Shown here piece by piece: positions 37,601 through 46,406 of a stretch of 64,000 bases of DNA (the first letter of the stretch is position 1; every line of letters starts with the position of its first letter). Source of the stretch: Microvirga splendida (GTDB lineage Bacteria; Pseudomonadota; Alphaproteobacteria; Rhizobiales; Beijerinckiaceae); contig NZ_JAELXT010000002.1 of NCBI RefSeq assembly GCF_016427565.1, forward strand, positions 310,001 to 374,000, read 5' to 3'. The notes beneath the pieces are model-generated. The model was not told the origin of the DNA and ran no database searches. It was given only the letters and a program-made list of their open reading frames with translations. A program made the translations under genes and the position numbers.

Positions 37601-38161
37601 GGCCTAGGGCTTGGCCTCTCCATCGTCGAGCGCATCGGCCGCGTGCTCAAGCACCCGATCACGCTCAACTCCGAGGTCGGGCGCGGTTCGGTCTTCCGGG
37701 TCGAGGTGCCCGTGGTGGCGGCTCTGCCGGCCACGGCCGCAGCGCCCGAGCCGCCGAAAGCTCCGGCGACCGTGCTGTCGGGCCTGCGCGTGCTGGTCAT
37801 CGACAACGAGCCCGCCATCCTGGAGGGCATGCGTCTTCTGCTCACGGGATGGGGGTGCGAGGTCTGGACGGCGTCGGATCTCGAGACGGCCCATCAGGCG
37901 CTGCGCACGCACAAGGGGCTGCCCGAAGTCATCATCGCCGATTACCACCTCGACGACACGGACGGGCTGGAGCTGATCAAGGCCCTGCGGTGGAAGACGC
38001 AGGTCGACACGCCCGCCGTGCTCGTGACGGCCGACCGCACGCCGGCCGTGCGCGAGGCCGCCGCGGCCATGAACATCCACGTTCTCAACAAGCCGCTGAA
38101 GCCTGCGGCCTTCCGGGCGCTGCTGACCCAATGGCGGGCCACCCGGGTGGCGGCGGAATAA
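34652..38161 (+). CDS. solute-symporter/PAS/hybrid histidine kinase
   Basis: 1169-residue membrane sensor. Residues 1-505 are a sodium/solute symporter (SSSF) domain of about 13 spans, as in CbrA-type kinases. A linker leads to a PAS domain at about 650-765 (GITVIDSDLRLLAWNQAFLDLYD) and a coiled coil. The dimerisation helix carries His814 in SHDILQPLNAARLYATSL, the ATPase domain has NLISNAIKYTP and the G-boxes (DTGLGIP, GLGLGLSIVERI), and a receiver at about 1045-1165 has Asp1097 (IIADYHLDD). Transport and sensing may be coupled. No response regulator is adjacent; the LuxR-type one at 61950 is a candidate partner. Confidence 0.93.
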   Translation: MVATWAVVLSALVYLCFLFTVAYWGDNWGRRFVQGPARSTIAALALAVYCTSWTFFGSVGLASHSGFDFLAIYIGPILVIGLGFPLVARVVRVAKTQNISSIADFVAARYGKSERVAALVSLIALVGSVPYIALQLKAVASSLDVFLTAANGESLTQLPFLGDLALVVALVLAGFAVAFGTRHTDATAHQNGLLLAISIESLVKLVAFLIIGGYITFVMFDGYGDIVQRLDAQGTTSALMERTSGFGSYITLILLSTCATLLLPRQFHVTVVENHDNADLKRAAWLFPLYLILINLFVIPVALAGMAAFPEGTIDRDMTVLALPLMDNAGTLAVIAFLGGFSAATAMVIVDSVAVAVMISNHLVMPIVLRRRAFAGIDPGGFVIGVRRVSIVVVILLGYAYYRASGEAALAAIGLLSFAAIAQVAPAFLGGLIWSRGTALGASVGLVVGFTTWAYTLLLPSLVWDGVFWSDVVVTGPFGITALKPTSLFGVDLPQLTHGVVWSLTLNILCYVAFSLWRPVTAMEQIQANVFLGEAAASATPSFRLFRASVSVGELRATVARYLGEERTSRSFEGFAHSRGQSLDTRAEADIHLLRYAEHLLASAIGTASSRLALSLLLRRRTVSTEAALKLLDDASAAIQHSRDLLQHALNYAKQGITVIDSDLRLLAWNQAFLDLYDMPPNFVQVGIGMEQIVRYNASRGSYGPGKIEDLVAARLHSFRHDVEPVRLRLYPSGKVIEIRSNLLPDGGHVTTYTDVTETVLAEEASRRANETLEQRVRERTEELTRLNEALRNAKAEADEANISKTRFLAAASHDILQPLNAARLYATSLVERDREAGDGTLAENIDASLDAVEEILTAILDISRLDTGAMKPQWSSFRIDEMFRQLQREFEPVAKAKNLKLTFVPSSLTVRSDRRLMRRLLQNLISNAIKYTPAGRVLVGGRRRAGHLVLEVWDTGLGIPTSKQRVVFREFQRLDQGMKVARGLGLGLSIVERIGRVLKHPITLNSEVGRGSVFRVEVPVVAALPATAAAPEPPKAPATVLSGLRVLVIDNEPAILEGMRLLLTGWGCEVWTASDLETAHQALRTHKGLPEVIIADYHLDDTDGLELIKALRWKTQVDTPAVLVTADRTPAVREAAAAMNIHVLNKPLKPAAFRALLTQWRATRVAAE

Positions 38162-38174
38162 AGACGGTTTCCTT

Positions 38175-38205
38175 CGTCATCCCCGGACTTGTTCCGGGGA
38201 TGACG
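38175..38205. repeat. palindromic repeat (CGTCATCCCCGGA type)
   Basis: A perfect 13-bp inverted repeat CGTCATCCCCGGA / TCCGGGGATGACG with a CTTGT loop, between convergent genes. The same GTCATCCC-type arm recurs at 44302, 52231, 55833 and 57909, showing a dispersed family. Confidence 0.9.
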
Positions 38206-38218
38206 CGAGAGATGCTCC

Positions 38219-38926
38219 TTACGGCGTGTTAGCCGACCTCAGCGCCTCATCGACCGCCGCAACGGCATGGATGGTCGTGGTGTCGAACAGCGGCACGGCG
38301 CTGTCTTCATCCTTGACGAGCAGCATGATCTCGGTGCAGCCGAGGATGATGCATTGCGCGCCGCGCTCGATCAGGCGCGCGATAATCTCGCGATAGGCTT
38401 GGCGCGACTCCGGCCTGACCTGCCCGAGCACGAGTTCCTTGTAGATGATCTCATGGACGACCCGACGGTCGTCCTCATCCGGTACGATCACGTCGAGGCC
38501 GTGGCGCTGCTGCAGGCGGCCCTTGTAGAAATCCTGCTCCATGGTGAAGGCGGTGCCGAGGAGACCGACCCGCTCGAAGCCCGAAGCCTTGATCCTCTCG
38601 GCCGTGGGATCGGCGATGTGAAGCAGCGGGATGCTCACCGCCGACGTGATGTCATCCGCCAGGCGATGCATGGTGTTGGTGCAGACGACGATGAAATCCG
38701 CTCCGCCGCGCTCCAGCCGGAGTGCTGCTTCCTTCATCAATTCGGCAAGCTTCTCCCATTCACCGTCGTGCTGGAGCCGCTTGATCTCGTCGAAGTCGAA
38801 CGAGAACATCAGGCATTGCGCCGAATGTACGCCGCCGAGCCGCCGGTTCGTCTCCTGGTTGATGATGCGATAATACTCGGCCGAGCTTTCCCAGCTCATG
38901 CCGCCGATGAGCCCAATGATCTTCAT
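38219..38926 (-). CDS. aspartate/glutamate racemase family protein
   Basis: 235 residues of the PLP-independent racemase fold. The two-cysteine acid/base pair is intact: Cys82 in VVCTNTMH and Cys197 in LGCTEIMLL. GLIGGMSWESSAEYYRIIN at the N-terminus is typical of the YgeA-like broad-specificity amino-acid racemases. It likely produces D-amino acids (aspartate, glutamate or homoserine). It ends a run of minus-strand genes and is 9 nt after the isomerase gene stop. Confidence 0.92.
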   Translation of the reverse strand: MKIIGLIGGMSWESSAEYYRIINQETNRRLGGVHSAQCLMFSFDFDEIKRLQHDGEWEKLAELMKEAALRLERGGADFIVVCTNTMHRLADDITSAVSIPLLHIADPTAERIKASGFERVGLLGTAFTMEQDFYKGRLQQRHGLDVIVPDEDDRRVVHEIIYKELVLGQVRPESRQAYREIIARLIERGAQCIILGCTEIMLLVKDEDSAVPLFDTTTIHAVAAVDEALRSANTP

Positions 38927-38935
38927 CGCGGACCT

Positions 38936-39559
38936 TTATGGATTGGGCGTGTAGGGAGCGCGGCCGCTCGCAAGCGCATCGTCGAGCAGGTCGAGCCTGT
39001 CCTGACCCCAGAACACCTCGCCGTCGAGCACATAGGCCGGGGAGCCGAAGACATCGCCCGCCACGGCGTTCTCGAGGTTGAGCGCATAGATCGCCTCGGT
39101 GGTGCTGCCGGTGGCCACGTCCATCAGCGTGGACGAGTCGAAGCCGGCCTGCTCCGCCAGTTCCGTGAGGACCAGCGGGTCGGCGAGGTTGCGCTCCTCC
39201 TCCCAGATTGCCGCGTAGGCCCGGCGCAGGAAGGGATCCGGGCTCTTGCCGGAGGCATTGATGGCGATCACGAAACGGTCCGCGAGGTTCACGTCGAAGG
39301 GCCAGTGCTTCGGGGTGATGTTGAAGGACAGCCCGCGCTTCTCGCGCCAGCGCTGGAGTTCCAGAATCCGGTAGCGCTGGCGGGCCGGATGGCGCTGGGG
39401 CAGCGGCAGGCCGCCGGTTTCCGCGAAGACACGGCCGAGAAAGACCGGCTTGTAATTGACCTCGACGCCGTGCCTCTGGACGATTTCCATGAAGGGCGCA
39501 TGGCCGATATAGGCCCAGGGGCTCACGAGGGAGAAGTAATAGTCGATGATGCGGGGCAT
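38936..39559 (-). CDS. 2-hydroxychromene-2-carboxylate isomerase (DsbA/GST-kappa fold)
   Basis: 207 residues beginning RIIDYYFSLVSPWAYIGH, where the catalytic serine of HCCA isomerases and kappa-class GSTs lies in FSLVSPWAY. The helical insertion and C-terminal GSPAYVLDGEVFWGQDRLDLL are also typical. It would isomerise hydroxychromene carboxylates with glutathione in naphthalene-type breakdown, but most such genes outside aromatic clusters have unknown substrates. It lies between the thioesterase and the racemase gene on the same strand. Confidence 0.9.
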   Translation of the reverse strand: MPRIIDYYFSLVSPWAYIGHAPFMEIVQRHGVEVNYKPVFLGRVFAETGGLPLPQRHPARQRYRILELQRWREKRGLSFNITPKHWPFDVNLADRFVIAINASGKSPDPFLRRAYAAIWEEERNLADPLVLTELAEQAGFDSSTLMDVATGSTTEAIYALNLENAVAGDVFGSPAYVLDGEVFWGQDRLDLLDDALASGRAPYTPNP

Positions 39560-39611
39560 GGGTCCGATTCGGGGTTGGCAGGCCGGAGCGGCGATGCTCC
39601 AGCTTGAACCA

Positions 39612-40160
39612 TCAGGCCGCGCTCTTCAACGTCTCTTCCGCCATGAGGAAGGCTTCGACCTCGGGGGCCGCGACCGGCGTCTCCGCCTGCACGCCGATCT
39701 CGCCGAGAAGGCGCTCCATGGGGACGAAGCGCCGCTCCTTTCGGTCGTAGAGCCCTGCCCGCACGAGGGCGATGGCATTGAGGATGGGGCTGCCGTCCTT
39801 GTTCCGGGAAACGAGCCGGTGCTCCATGACCACATGGCTGTCCGACCAGGTGAGGATCCGCGTCTCCATCGTGAAGGCACGGAAAGGCTTCAACTCCCGC
39901 CGGAACCGGATCTGCCCTGCGGCCACCACGGGCACCCAGCCGTGCTTGAGAATGGGCCGCCACAGGCCGGAGCGGATCATGATGTCGGTGCGGCCGAGAT
40001 CCATGAGCGTCCAGTAGCGTCCGTTGTTCATGTGCAGCGAGGTGTCGAGATCGTGCGGCCATACGCGGAAGGTCAGGCGCGACACGTCCCTTACCGGATT
40101 CAGCTTCGGCCGGACGAAGGATGCGATGATGAGGTGGAGAACGCGAAGCCAGAGGTTCAT
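39612..40160 (-). CDS. thioesterase family protein (hot-dog fold)
   Basis: 182 residues starting MNLWLRVLHLIIASF at an ATG that overlaps the DinB stop by 4 nt. The hot-dog core is visible as VWPHDLDTSLHMNNGRYWTLMDLGR, where the Asp and HMNN residues fit the 4-hydroxybenzoyl-CoA thioesterase-like group. It probably hydrolyses an acyl-CoA, which fits the downstream position in a fatty-acid oxidation cluster. The N-terminal 20 residues are hydrophobic and may associate with the membrane. Confidence 0.85.
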   Translation of the reverse strand: MNLWLRVLHLIIASFVRPKLNPVRDVSRLTFRVWPHDLDTSLHMNNGRYWTLMDLGRTDIMIRSGLWRPILKHGWVPVVAAGQIRFRRELKPFRAFTMETRILTWSDSHVVMEHRLVSRNKDGSPILNAIALVRAGLYDRKERRFVPMERLLGEIGVQAETPVAAPEVEAFLMAEETLKSAA

Positions 40161-40666
40161 GTGAGGCCGATCCCGGTCTGCCGTTGGTACGGGAGGAGAT
40201 CGAGGGAAGGCGCCTCGAGGCCGAAGCCTGTCAACAGGCAATGCACCTGCCCGCGATGGTGGGTCTGATGGTTGAAGAAATGCGCAAGGGCCGGTGCCAG
40301 AGGCTGCTCGACATCCGTTGGGTTCGTGATCGTCCGGTAACGGAAGCGACCCACGAGATCGGCTTCGGAGAGACCATGGACATAAGCGACGATCCGCTCG
40401 TCCTCCTGCTTCCGCGCCGCACGAAGCTCGGCGAAGTCCTCGAACAGAATGGCATCGAGCCGGTTCGGCGCCTCGCCCTCGCCTGTGAACCGCCTCATCC
40501 AGATGCGGTCGGCAACGAGAAGATGGTTGAGGGTGCCGTGAACCGATTTGAAGAACGCCCCGCGATCGGCGCGATAATCCGCATCGGGCAATTGCGCGGC
40601 AACCTCATAGAGACGCTCGTTGCACCAGGCATTGTAGCCCGCCATCATGGCGAAGTGCTGTTTCAT
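40157..40666 (-). CDS. DinB family protein
   Basis: 169-residue four-helix bundle of the DinB/YfiT type. Metal-binding histidines are in place: one in VHGTLNHLLVAD and two in HFFNHQTHHRGQVH. Some members use bacillithiol or mycothiol, but function in proteobacteria is unknown; despite the name, no link to SOS polymerase DinB is implied. It is translationally coupled to the thioesterase by a 4-nt overlap and follows fadB by 48 nt. Confidence 0.88.
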   Translation of the reverse strand: MKQHFAMMAGYNAWCNERLYEVAAQLPDADYRADRGAFFKSVHGTLNHLLVADRIWMRRFTGEGEAPNRLDAILFEDFAELRAARKQEDERIVAYVHGLSEADLVGRFRYRTITNPTDVEQPLAPALAHFFNHQTHHRGQVHCLLTGFGLEAPSLDLLPYQRQTGIGLT

Positions 40667-40682
40667 GCAGTTCCCCCTTATG

Positions 40683-40706
40683 CCCTCTCCCCTTTGCGGG
40701 AGAGGG
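40683..40706. repeat. short palindromic repeat between fadB-like and DinB genes
   Basis: CCCTCTCCC / GGGAGAGGG (40683-40691 with 40698-40706). The arm sequence recurs in the larger element at 57965-58090, so this looks like a reduced copy of that repeat family. Confidence 0.75.
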
Positions 40707-40714
40707 CTATTAGG

Positions 40715-42919
40715 TCAAGCCGCCTTCTTGGCCGCAGCGCGTCCGTAGAAGGTCTCGCCGCTTGACGCCATGTCCACGACGATCTTCGGCGGCGCGAAGC
40801 GGTCCCCGTGCTTGGCCTGCAATGTCCGGCACAGCTCCACGAAGGTCTTCGCGCCCATGAAGTCGATGTAGGACAGCGCGCCGCCCGTATAGGGCGCGAA
40901 GCCGAAGCCCAGAATCGAGCCCACATCCGCCTCGCGCGGATCGGTGACGACGCCCTCCTCGACCGTGCGCGCCGCTTCCAGGGCCTGCGTGACGAGCAGG
41001 CGCTGTTTCAACTCGTCCATGTCGATGAGTTCGGCCGCCGCCGGGTTCACCTGCAGGTCCTTCAGGCCGGGCCAGAGACGCTTGGGTGCGCCTTCCGGAT
41101 AGTCGTAGAAGCCCTTGCGGTTCTTGCGGCCGAAGCGTCCTTCCTTCTCCACGAGCGTGGTGAGAAGCTCCTCCTGCTCCGGGATGATGGCGGCCTCGCC
41201 CAGTTGCGCCTTGGTGGCGCGCAGGATCTTGAGGCCGAGATCGACGCCGACCTCGTCGTTGAGCGAGAGCGGCCCGACGGGCATGCCAGCCTGCTTGCCG
41301 GCCTGCTCGATCATCGTGGCCGGCACGCCCTGGGTGAGCATCAGATGGCCTTCGAGAATGTAGGCGAGCACGCAGCGATTGGCGAAGAAGCCGCGCGAGT
41401 CGTTGACCACGATGGGCGTCTTCTTGATCAGGCGCACATAGTCGAGCGCGGTGGCGAGCGCCTTGTCGCCCGTCTCCTTGCCCATGATGACCTCGACCAG
41501 CATCATCTTCTCGACCGGCGAGAAGAAGTGGATGCCGATGAACTGGCCGGCATTCTTCGACTGCTGCGCCAAGCCTGAAATCGGGAGCGTCGAGGTGTTG
41601 GAGGCGAAGATGCAGTCCGGCCGGATCGCAGCCTCAACTTGTCGGATCACCTCGGCCTTCACCTTCGGATCCTCGAACACCGCCTCGATGACGAGATCGC
41701 AATCCTTCAGATCTTTGTAGTCGGCGGAGGGCGTGATGCGCGCCAGCAGCGCGTCGCGGTCCGCGGTCTTGGCGCGGCCCTTCATGATCTGGTCGCTCAT
41801 GAGCTTGTGCGAATGCGCCTTGCCCTTCTCGGCCGCTTCCACGTCCCGGTCGATGAGCACGACCTCGAGGCCCGCATTGGCCGTGACGTAGGCCACGCTC
41901 GCGCCCATGAAGCCCGCGCCGATCACGCCGACCTTTTTGAGGCTCGTGGCCGGCACGTCCTTGGGACGGCGCGCCCCCTTGTTGAGGTCCTGCATGGAGA
42001 TGAAGAGCGTGCGGATCATCGCCGCCGCCTCCTTCGAGCGCAGGATCTTGGCGAACCAGCGCGACTCCACCTTCAGGGCGAGATCCATCGGGAGCTGCAA
42101 GCCCTGGTAGACGGATTCGAGAATCGCCCGGATCGCCGGGTAATTATCCTGCGTCTCGCGGCGGTAGATGGCGTTGGCCGGAGGCCAGATCTGCATGCCG
42201 GCGGCGGAATAGACCTTGTTGGAGGGCAGCTTGTAGCCCTTCTGGTCCCACGGTGCGACGGCCGACCCGCCTTGCTTGATCCAGTCCTTGGCGGCCTGCA
42301 CGATCCCGTCGCGCGGCGCCACCGCATGCACGAGGCCCATGTTGCGCGCCATCAAGGGGCGGATCTGCTCGCCCTTGAACAGCATCTGCAGGGCGTCGCC
42401 CGTCTGCATGAGGCGCGCCACGCGCTGCGTGCCGCCGGCGCCGGGGAAGAGCCCAACCTTCACCTCGGGCAGACCCACGCGGGTGGAATCCACATCCGAC
42501 AGCACGCGGAAATGGCAGGCGAGCGCGAGCTCGAAGGCGCCGCCGAGGCACACGCCGTGCACGGCTGCGGCGAACGGCTTGCCGCAGGTTTCCAGCCGGC
42601 GATAGAGCAGCGAGAGCTTGCGGGACTCGTCGAAGAAGAACTGCATGGCAGCCTCTTCGCCCTTCTCCTTGGCCAAGCGCGCATACTCCGCGCCGAGGCC
42701 CTGGAGCATGGTGAGGTCCGCGCCGCCCGAGAACGCCTCCTTGCCGGAGGTGATGACGCAGCCCTTGATGGCCTCGTCGCCGGCAACCTTGTCGATGATC
42801 TGCTCCAGCTCGCCCATCACCTCGGGGGTGATGACATTCATGGAGCGGCCGGGCATGTCCCAGGTGGCGAGCGCGATGCCGTCGGCGTCGGTCTCGAAGC
42901 GGAAATTGGTGAAGTTCAT
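40715..42919 (-). CDS. trifunctional-type enoyl-CoA hydratase/3-hydroxyacyl-CoA dehydrogenase
   Basis: 734 residues (FadB/FadJ family) acting in fatty-acid beta-oxidation. The N-terminal crotonase domain (about 1-190) has CLGGAFELALACHFRV and LPEVKVGLFPGAGGTQR with its Glu residue. The NAD-binding domain from about residue 330 starts VGVIGAGFMGASVAYV, followed by a C-terminal 3HCDH domain (GFFANRCVLAYILEGHLML). It should hydrate enoyl-CoA and oxidise L-3-hydroxyacyl-CoA. Thiolase and acyl-CoA dehydrogenase genes lie upstream on the same strand, completing the cycle. A dispersed palindromic repeat separates it from the thiolase gene. Confidence 0.95.
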   Translation of the reverse strand: MNFTNFRFETDADGIALATWDMPGRSMNVITPEVMGELEQIIDKVAGDEAIKGCVITSGKEAFSGGADLTMLQGLGAEYARLAKEKGEEAAMQFFFDESRKLSLLYRRLETCGKPFAAAVHGVCLGGAFELALACHFRVLSDVDSTRVGLPEVKVGLFPGAGGTQRVARLMQTGDALQMLFKGEQIRPLMARNMGLVHAVAPRDGIVQAAKDWIKQGGSAVAPWDQKGYKLPSNKVYSAAGMQIWPPANAIYRRETQDNYPAIRAILESVYQGLQLPMDLALKVESRWFAKILRSKEAAAMIRTLFISMQDLNKGARRPKDVPATSLKKVGVIGAGFMGASVAYVTANAGLEVVLIDRDVEAAEKGKAHSHKLMSDQIMKGRAKTADRDALLARITPSADYKDLKDCDLVIEAVFEDPKVKAEVIRQVEAAIRPDCIFASNTSTLPISGLAQQSKNAGQFIGIHFFSPVEKMMLVEVIMGKETGDKALATALDYVRLIKKTPIVVNDSRGFFANRCVLAYILEGHLMLTQGVPATMIEQAGKQAGMPVGPLSLNDEVGVDLGLKILRATKAQLGEAAIIPEQEELLTTLVEKEGRFGRKNRKGFYDYPEGAPKRLWPGLKDLQVNPAAAELIDMDELKQRLLVTQALEAARTVEEGVVTDPREADVGSILGFGFAPYTGGALSYIDFMGAKTFVELCRTLQAKHGDRFAPPKIVVDMASSGETFYGRAAAKKAA

Positions 42920-42935
42920 CTCATCCTCCCTCGGA

Positions 42936-43046
42936 CCTCATCCTGAGGAGCCCGCATTGAGCGGGCGTCTCGAAGGATGGTCCAGTATGCTCTGGATCCG
43001 CATCCTCGCCCTTCGAGACGGCGCTTCGCGCCTCCTCAGGATGAGG
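42936..43046. repeat. 111-bp inverted-repeat element
   Basis: Outer arms CCTCATCCTGAGGAG (42936-42950) and CTCCTCAGGATGAGG (43032-43046) are perfect 15-bp inverted repeats; inner arms CGTCTCGAAGG and CCTTCGAGACG (42966-42976 with 43010-43020) nest inside. It sits in the gap between the thiolase and fadB-like genes and could fold into a long intercistronic hairpin. Confidence 0.88.
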
Positions 43047-43065
43047 ATGCTTGCGTTGCGTTTCG

Positions 43066-44274
43066 TCAAACCCGCTCGATGATCGCAGCCGTGCCCATGC
43101 CGGCGGCGACGCACAGCGTCACGAGAGCCGTCTGCTTGTTTGTGCGCTCCAGCTCGTCGAGCACCGTGCCGAGGATCATGGCGCCGGTGGCGCCCAGCGG
43201 ATGGCCCATGGCGATGGCGCCGCCATTCACGTTGACCTTCGCCGGATCGAGATCCATCGCCTGCATGTAGCGCAGCACCACCGACGAGAACGCCTCGTTG
43301 ATCTCGAAGAGGTCGATGTCGTCCTTGGTCATGCCGGCCTTGCGCAAAGCCAGCTCCGACACGTCGATGGGGCCGGTGAGCATAAGCGCGAGATCGGACC
43401 CGATGGAGGCAAAGCCCTTGATGCGGGCGCGCGGCTTCAGGCCAGCCTTTTCGCCGCCCTCTCTGTTGCCGACGAGAACGGCAGCGGCGCCATCGACAAT
43501 GCCCGACGAGTTGCCCGCATGATGCACGTGGTTGACGAACTCCACGTCCGGGTGAGCCGCGATCGCCACCGCGTCGAAGCCGCCCATCTCGCCCATCTGC
43601 ACGAAGGCGGCCTTGAGCTGGCCCAGCGACTGCATGTCGGTCTGCGGCCGCATGTGCTCGTCCTTCGCCAAGATGGTCAGGCCGTTGATGTCCTTCACCG
43701 GCACGACGGACTTGGAGAAGCGCCCCTCGTCCCAGGCTTTTCCGGCGCGCTTCTGCGAATCGACCGCGTAGGCATCGACGTCATCGCGCGAGAAGCCGTA
43801 TTTGGTGGCGATCAGATCGGCCGAGATGCCCTGCGGCAGGAAGTAGTTGGGAATAGCGATGCCCGGATCCACCGGCCATGCGCCGCCCGAGGCGCCCATG
43901 CCGACGCGGCTCATGGATTCCACGCCGCCGCCGATGGTGATGTCCTTCATGCCCGACATGACCTGCGCGGCGGCGAGCGCCACCGCATCGAGGCCGGAGG
44001 CGCAGAAGCGGTTGATCTGCACGCCCGGCACCTCCTTGCCGAAGCCGGCTTTGAGCGCCGCCGCACGCGCGATGTCGCCGCCCGCCTCGCCCACCGGGTC
44101 GACGCAGCCGAGCACCACGTCCTCCACCAGCTTCGGGTCGAGATCGTTGCGCTTGCGGATCGCGTCGAGCGCGGTGACGGCGAGGTCCACCGCCGGAATC
44201 TCGTGCAGCGAACCATCCGGCTTGCCGCGCCCGCGCGGCGTGCGGACGGCGTCGTAGATATAGGCTTCAGCCAT
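43066..44274 (-). CDS. acetyl-CoA C-acyltransferase (thiolase)
   Basis: 402 residues. Catalytic Cys91 lies in [15 protein letters not shown], the His in [14 protein letters not shown], and the second Cys in [11 protein letters not shown], so the thiolase triad is complete. It cleaves 3-ketoacyl-CoA to acetyl-CoA and a shortened acyl-CoA. Its partners are the FadB-like protein (147 nt downstream) and the acyl-CoA dehydrogenase (125 nt upstream, with dispersed repeats between). Confidence 0.95.
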   Translation of the reverse strand: MAEAYIYDAVRTPRGRGKPDGSLHEIPAVDLAVTALDAIRKRNDLDPKLVEDVVLGCVDPVGEAGGDIARAAALKAGFGKEVPGVQINRFCASGLDAVALAAAQVMSGMKDITIGGGVESMSRVGMGASGGAWPVDPGIAIPNYFLPQGISADLIATKYGFSRDDVDAYAVDSQKRAGKAWDEGRFSKSVVPVKDINGLTILAKDEHMRPQTDMQSLGQLKAAFVQMGEMGGFDAVAIAAHPDVEFVNHVHHAGNSSGIVDGAAAVLVGNREGGEKAGLKPRARIKGFASIGSDLALMLTGPIDVSELALRKAGMTKDDIDLFEINEAFSSVVLRYMQAMDLDPAKVNVNGGAIAMGHPLGATGAMILGTVLDELERTNKQTALVTLCVAAGMGTAAIIERV

Positions 44275-44301
44275 GGAGGCCTCCCAGAACGATCATGTGT
44301 C

Positions 44302-44388
44302 ATCCCGGGGCTGCGGAGCAGAACCCGGGATCGTTGGCAAAATTAGAACGCTGTACTCGTCATGCGATCCCGGCTCTTCGGCCGGGAT
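44302..44388. repeat. two palindromic repeat units (ATCCCGG type)
   Basis: ATCCCGGG / CCCGGGAT (44302-44309 with 44324-44331) and ATCCCGG / CCGGGAT (44367-44373 with 44382-44388) lie back to back between thiolase and acyl-CoA dehydrogenase genes. They belong to the same dispersed family as the element at 38175. Confidence 0.8.
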
Positions 44389-44399
44389 AACGCTTGCTA

Positions 44400-46193
44400 T
44401 CAAAAGGCTTCCATCGGCAGCGCCATGGTGGTGTCCGCGCCCGTGGTGATGCGGGCAAGGCGCGTGGCGGTCTCAGGCATCATGCGCTCCATGTAGAAGC
44501 GGCCGGTGAGCAGCTTGGCGTCCATCCTGTCGGCCACGCCGTTGCCTTCGGCCTTCCTGCCTTGAGCGGCCTTCGCCATCTTGGCCCACATATAGCCCAT
44601 GACCACGGTGCCGAAGAGATGCATGTAGTCGGTGGCGCCAGCGCCGGCATTGTCGGGCTTCGCCATGGCGTTCTGCATGAACCACATGGTGGCCTGCTGG
44701 AGATGGCCGAGACCCTGCTGCAGCGGCGCGATATAGGACTGCAAGCTCTCGTCGCCCGCGTTCTCCTGGCAGAAGGCGCCGACCTCGTTGAAGAAGGTCA
44801 TGACGGCGCGCCCGCCATCCTTTCCGAGCTTGCGGCCCACGAGGTCCATGGCCTGGATGCCGTTGGCGCCCTCGTAGATCTGGGTGATGCGGGCATCGCG
44901 CACGAACTGCGACATGCCCCATTCCTCGATATAGCCGTGGCCGCCGAACATCTGCTGCGCCTTGACGGCATTGTCGAAGCCGAGATCCGTGAGCACGCCT
45001 TTCACCACCGGGGTCATGAGGCCCATGTAGTCCTCGGCCGTCTGGCGCTGCGCGTCGTCGGAGGAGCGGTGTGCGATGTCGCTGTTGAGGCCGGTCCAGA
45101 CGATGAGCGCGCGGCCCGCCTCGTTGAAGGCCTTGATCGACATCAGCGTGCGCCGCACGTCCGGGTGCACGATGATCGGATCGGCGGGCTTGTCGGGGAA
45201 CTTCGCGCCCGTGAGCGAGCGGCCCTGCAGGCGGTCTTTCGCATAGGCGACCGCGTTCTGATAGGCGACCTCGGACTGGGCCAGCCCCTGCACGCCCACC
45301 GCGAGCCGCGCCTCGTTCATCATTACGAACATGGCGTTGAGGCCGCGGTTTTCCTGGCCGACGAGCCAGCCCTTCGCGCCATCGTAGTTCATGACGCAGG
45401 TGGCGTTGCCGTGGATGCCCATCTTGTGCTCGAGCGATCCGCAGGAGACGCCGTTGCGCTCGCCGAGCGAGCCGTCCTCGTTGACGAGAACCTTCGGCAC
45501 CACGAAGAGCGAGATGCCCTTGGTGCCGGCAGGCGCGCCCTCGATGCGGGCGAGCACCAGGTGGACGATGTTCTCCGCCATGTCGTGATCGCCGGCGGAG
45601 ATGAAGATCTTGGTGCCGGAAATGGCATAGGAGCCGTCGCCGTTCGGCACGGCCTTGGTCTTGAGCATCCCGAGATCCGTGCCGCAATGGGGCTCGGTGA
45701 GGTTCATGGTGCCGGTCCATGTGCCCTCGATCATCTTGGGCAGATAGGTTCGCTTCTGCTCCTCGGTGCCGTGCTCGATGAGCGCCGCGATGGCGCCTTG
45801 CGTCAGGCCCGGATACATGCCGAGCGCCAGGTTCGACGAGGAGACGAATTCCTGCATGATGGTGTTGAGGACGGACGGGAGCCCCTGCCCGCCGAACTCC
45901 TCCGGCGCCGCCAGGCCCATCCAGCCGCCGGCGGCATAGGCCTCGTAGGCTTGCCTGAAGCCTTTCGGCGTCGTGACCGTTCCGTCCGGGTTGCGGGTGC
46001 AGCCCTCCTGGTCGCCGGAGAGGTTCAGGGGCGCGAAGACCTCCTCGCAGAGCTTGGCGCCCTCGGCGAGGATCGCCTCCACCGTGTCGGTGGTCGCATC
46101 GGCAAAACCGGGCAGGTTGTTGTAGCGCTCGATGGGGAACACGTCGTTCAGAAGGAACATGACGTCTTCGACGGGGGCCTTGTAGACCGGCAT
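44400..46193 (-). CDS. acyl-CoA dehydrogenase with C-terminal extension
   Basis: 597-residue FAD enzyme of the beta-oxidation cycle, longer than the 380-residue short-chain type because of an extra C-terminal domain (from about residue 460). The start MPVYKAPVEDVMFLLNDVF at 46193 is the family's usual N-terminus. Substrate and FAD segments MNLTEPHCGTDL and ISGTKIFISAGDHDM are present, as is GHGYIEEWGMSQFVRDARITQIYEGANGIQ with the candidate catalytic region. It introduces the first double bond into acyl-CoA. It is the first enzyme gene of the cluster, downstream of a broken MerR gene. Confidence 0.94.
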   Translation of the reverse strand: MPVYKAPVEDVMFLLNDVFPIERYNNLPGFADATTDTVEAILAEGAKLCEEVFAPLNLSGDQEGCTRNPDGTVTTPKGFRQAYEAYAAGGWMGLAAPEEFGGQGLPSVLNTIMQEFVSSSNLALGMYPGLTQGAIAALIEHGTEEQKRTYLPKMIEGTWTGTMNLTEPHCGTDLGMLKTKAVPNGDGSYAISGTKIFISAGDHDMAENIVHLVLARIEGAPAGTKGISLFVVPKVLVNEDGSLGERNGVSCGSLEHKMGIHGNATCVMNYDGAKGWLVGQENRGLNAMFVMMNEARLAVGVQGLAQSEVAYQNAVAYAKDRLQGRSLTGAKFPDKPADPIIVHPDVRRTLMSIKAFNEAGRALIVWTGLNSDIAHRSSDDAQRQTAEDYMGLMTPVVKGVLTDLGFDNAVKAQQMFGGHGYIEEWGMSQFVRDARITQIYEGANGIQAMDLVGRKLGKDGGRAVMTFFNEVGAFCQENAGDESLQSYIAPLQQGLGHLQQATMWFMQNAMAKPDNAGAGATDYMHLFGTVVMGYMWAKMAKAAQGRKAEGNGVADRMDAKLLTGRFYMERMMPETATRLARITTGADTTMALPMEAF

Positions 46194-46406
46194 TCGGATG
46201 TCTCCCAGGTCGTTTGCCGATAGGCATCTTCCCATATGGAAGGCCATCGGCCAAGCAGATAGTTCACATATAAACTATCCAGCCGCATTTGGAAGAGGCG
46301 GGCGCTAAATCTTCCGAGGGAGAGAAGGAAGGTTGTGCCCGGAGCGGAGGCTTGCCGGCCGCCCCGGGCCGGGCCCTGCCTGCACGACCTCGAGCGGACA
46401 AACAAA

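Noticed and set aside
40157-40666. DinB as an SOS DNA polymerase
   Set aside because: The sequence is the four-helix DinB/YfiT superfamily with metal histidines, unrelated to polymerase IV.
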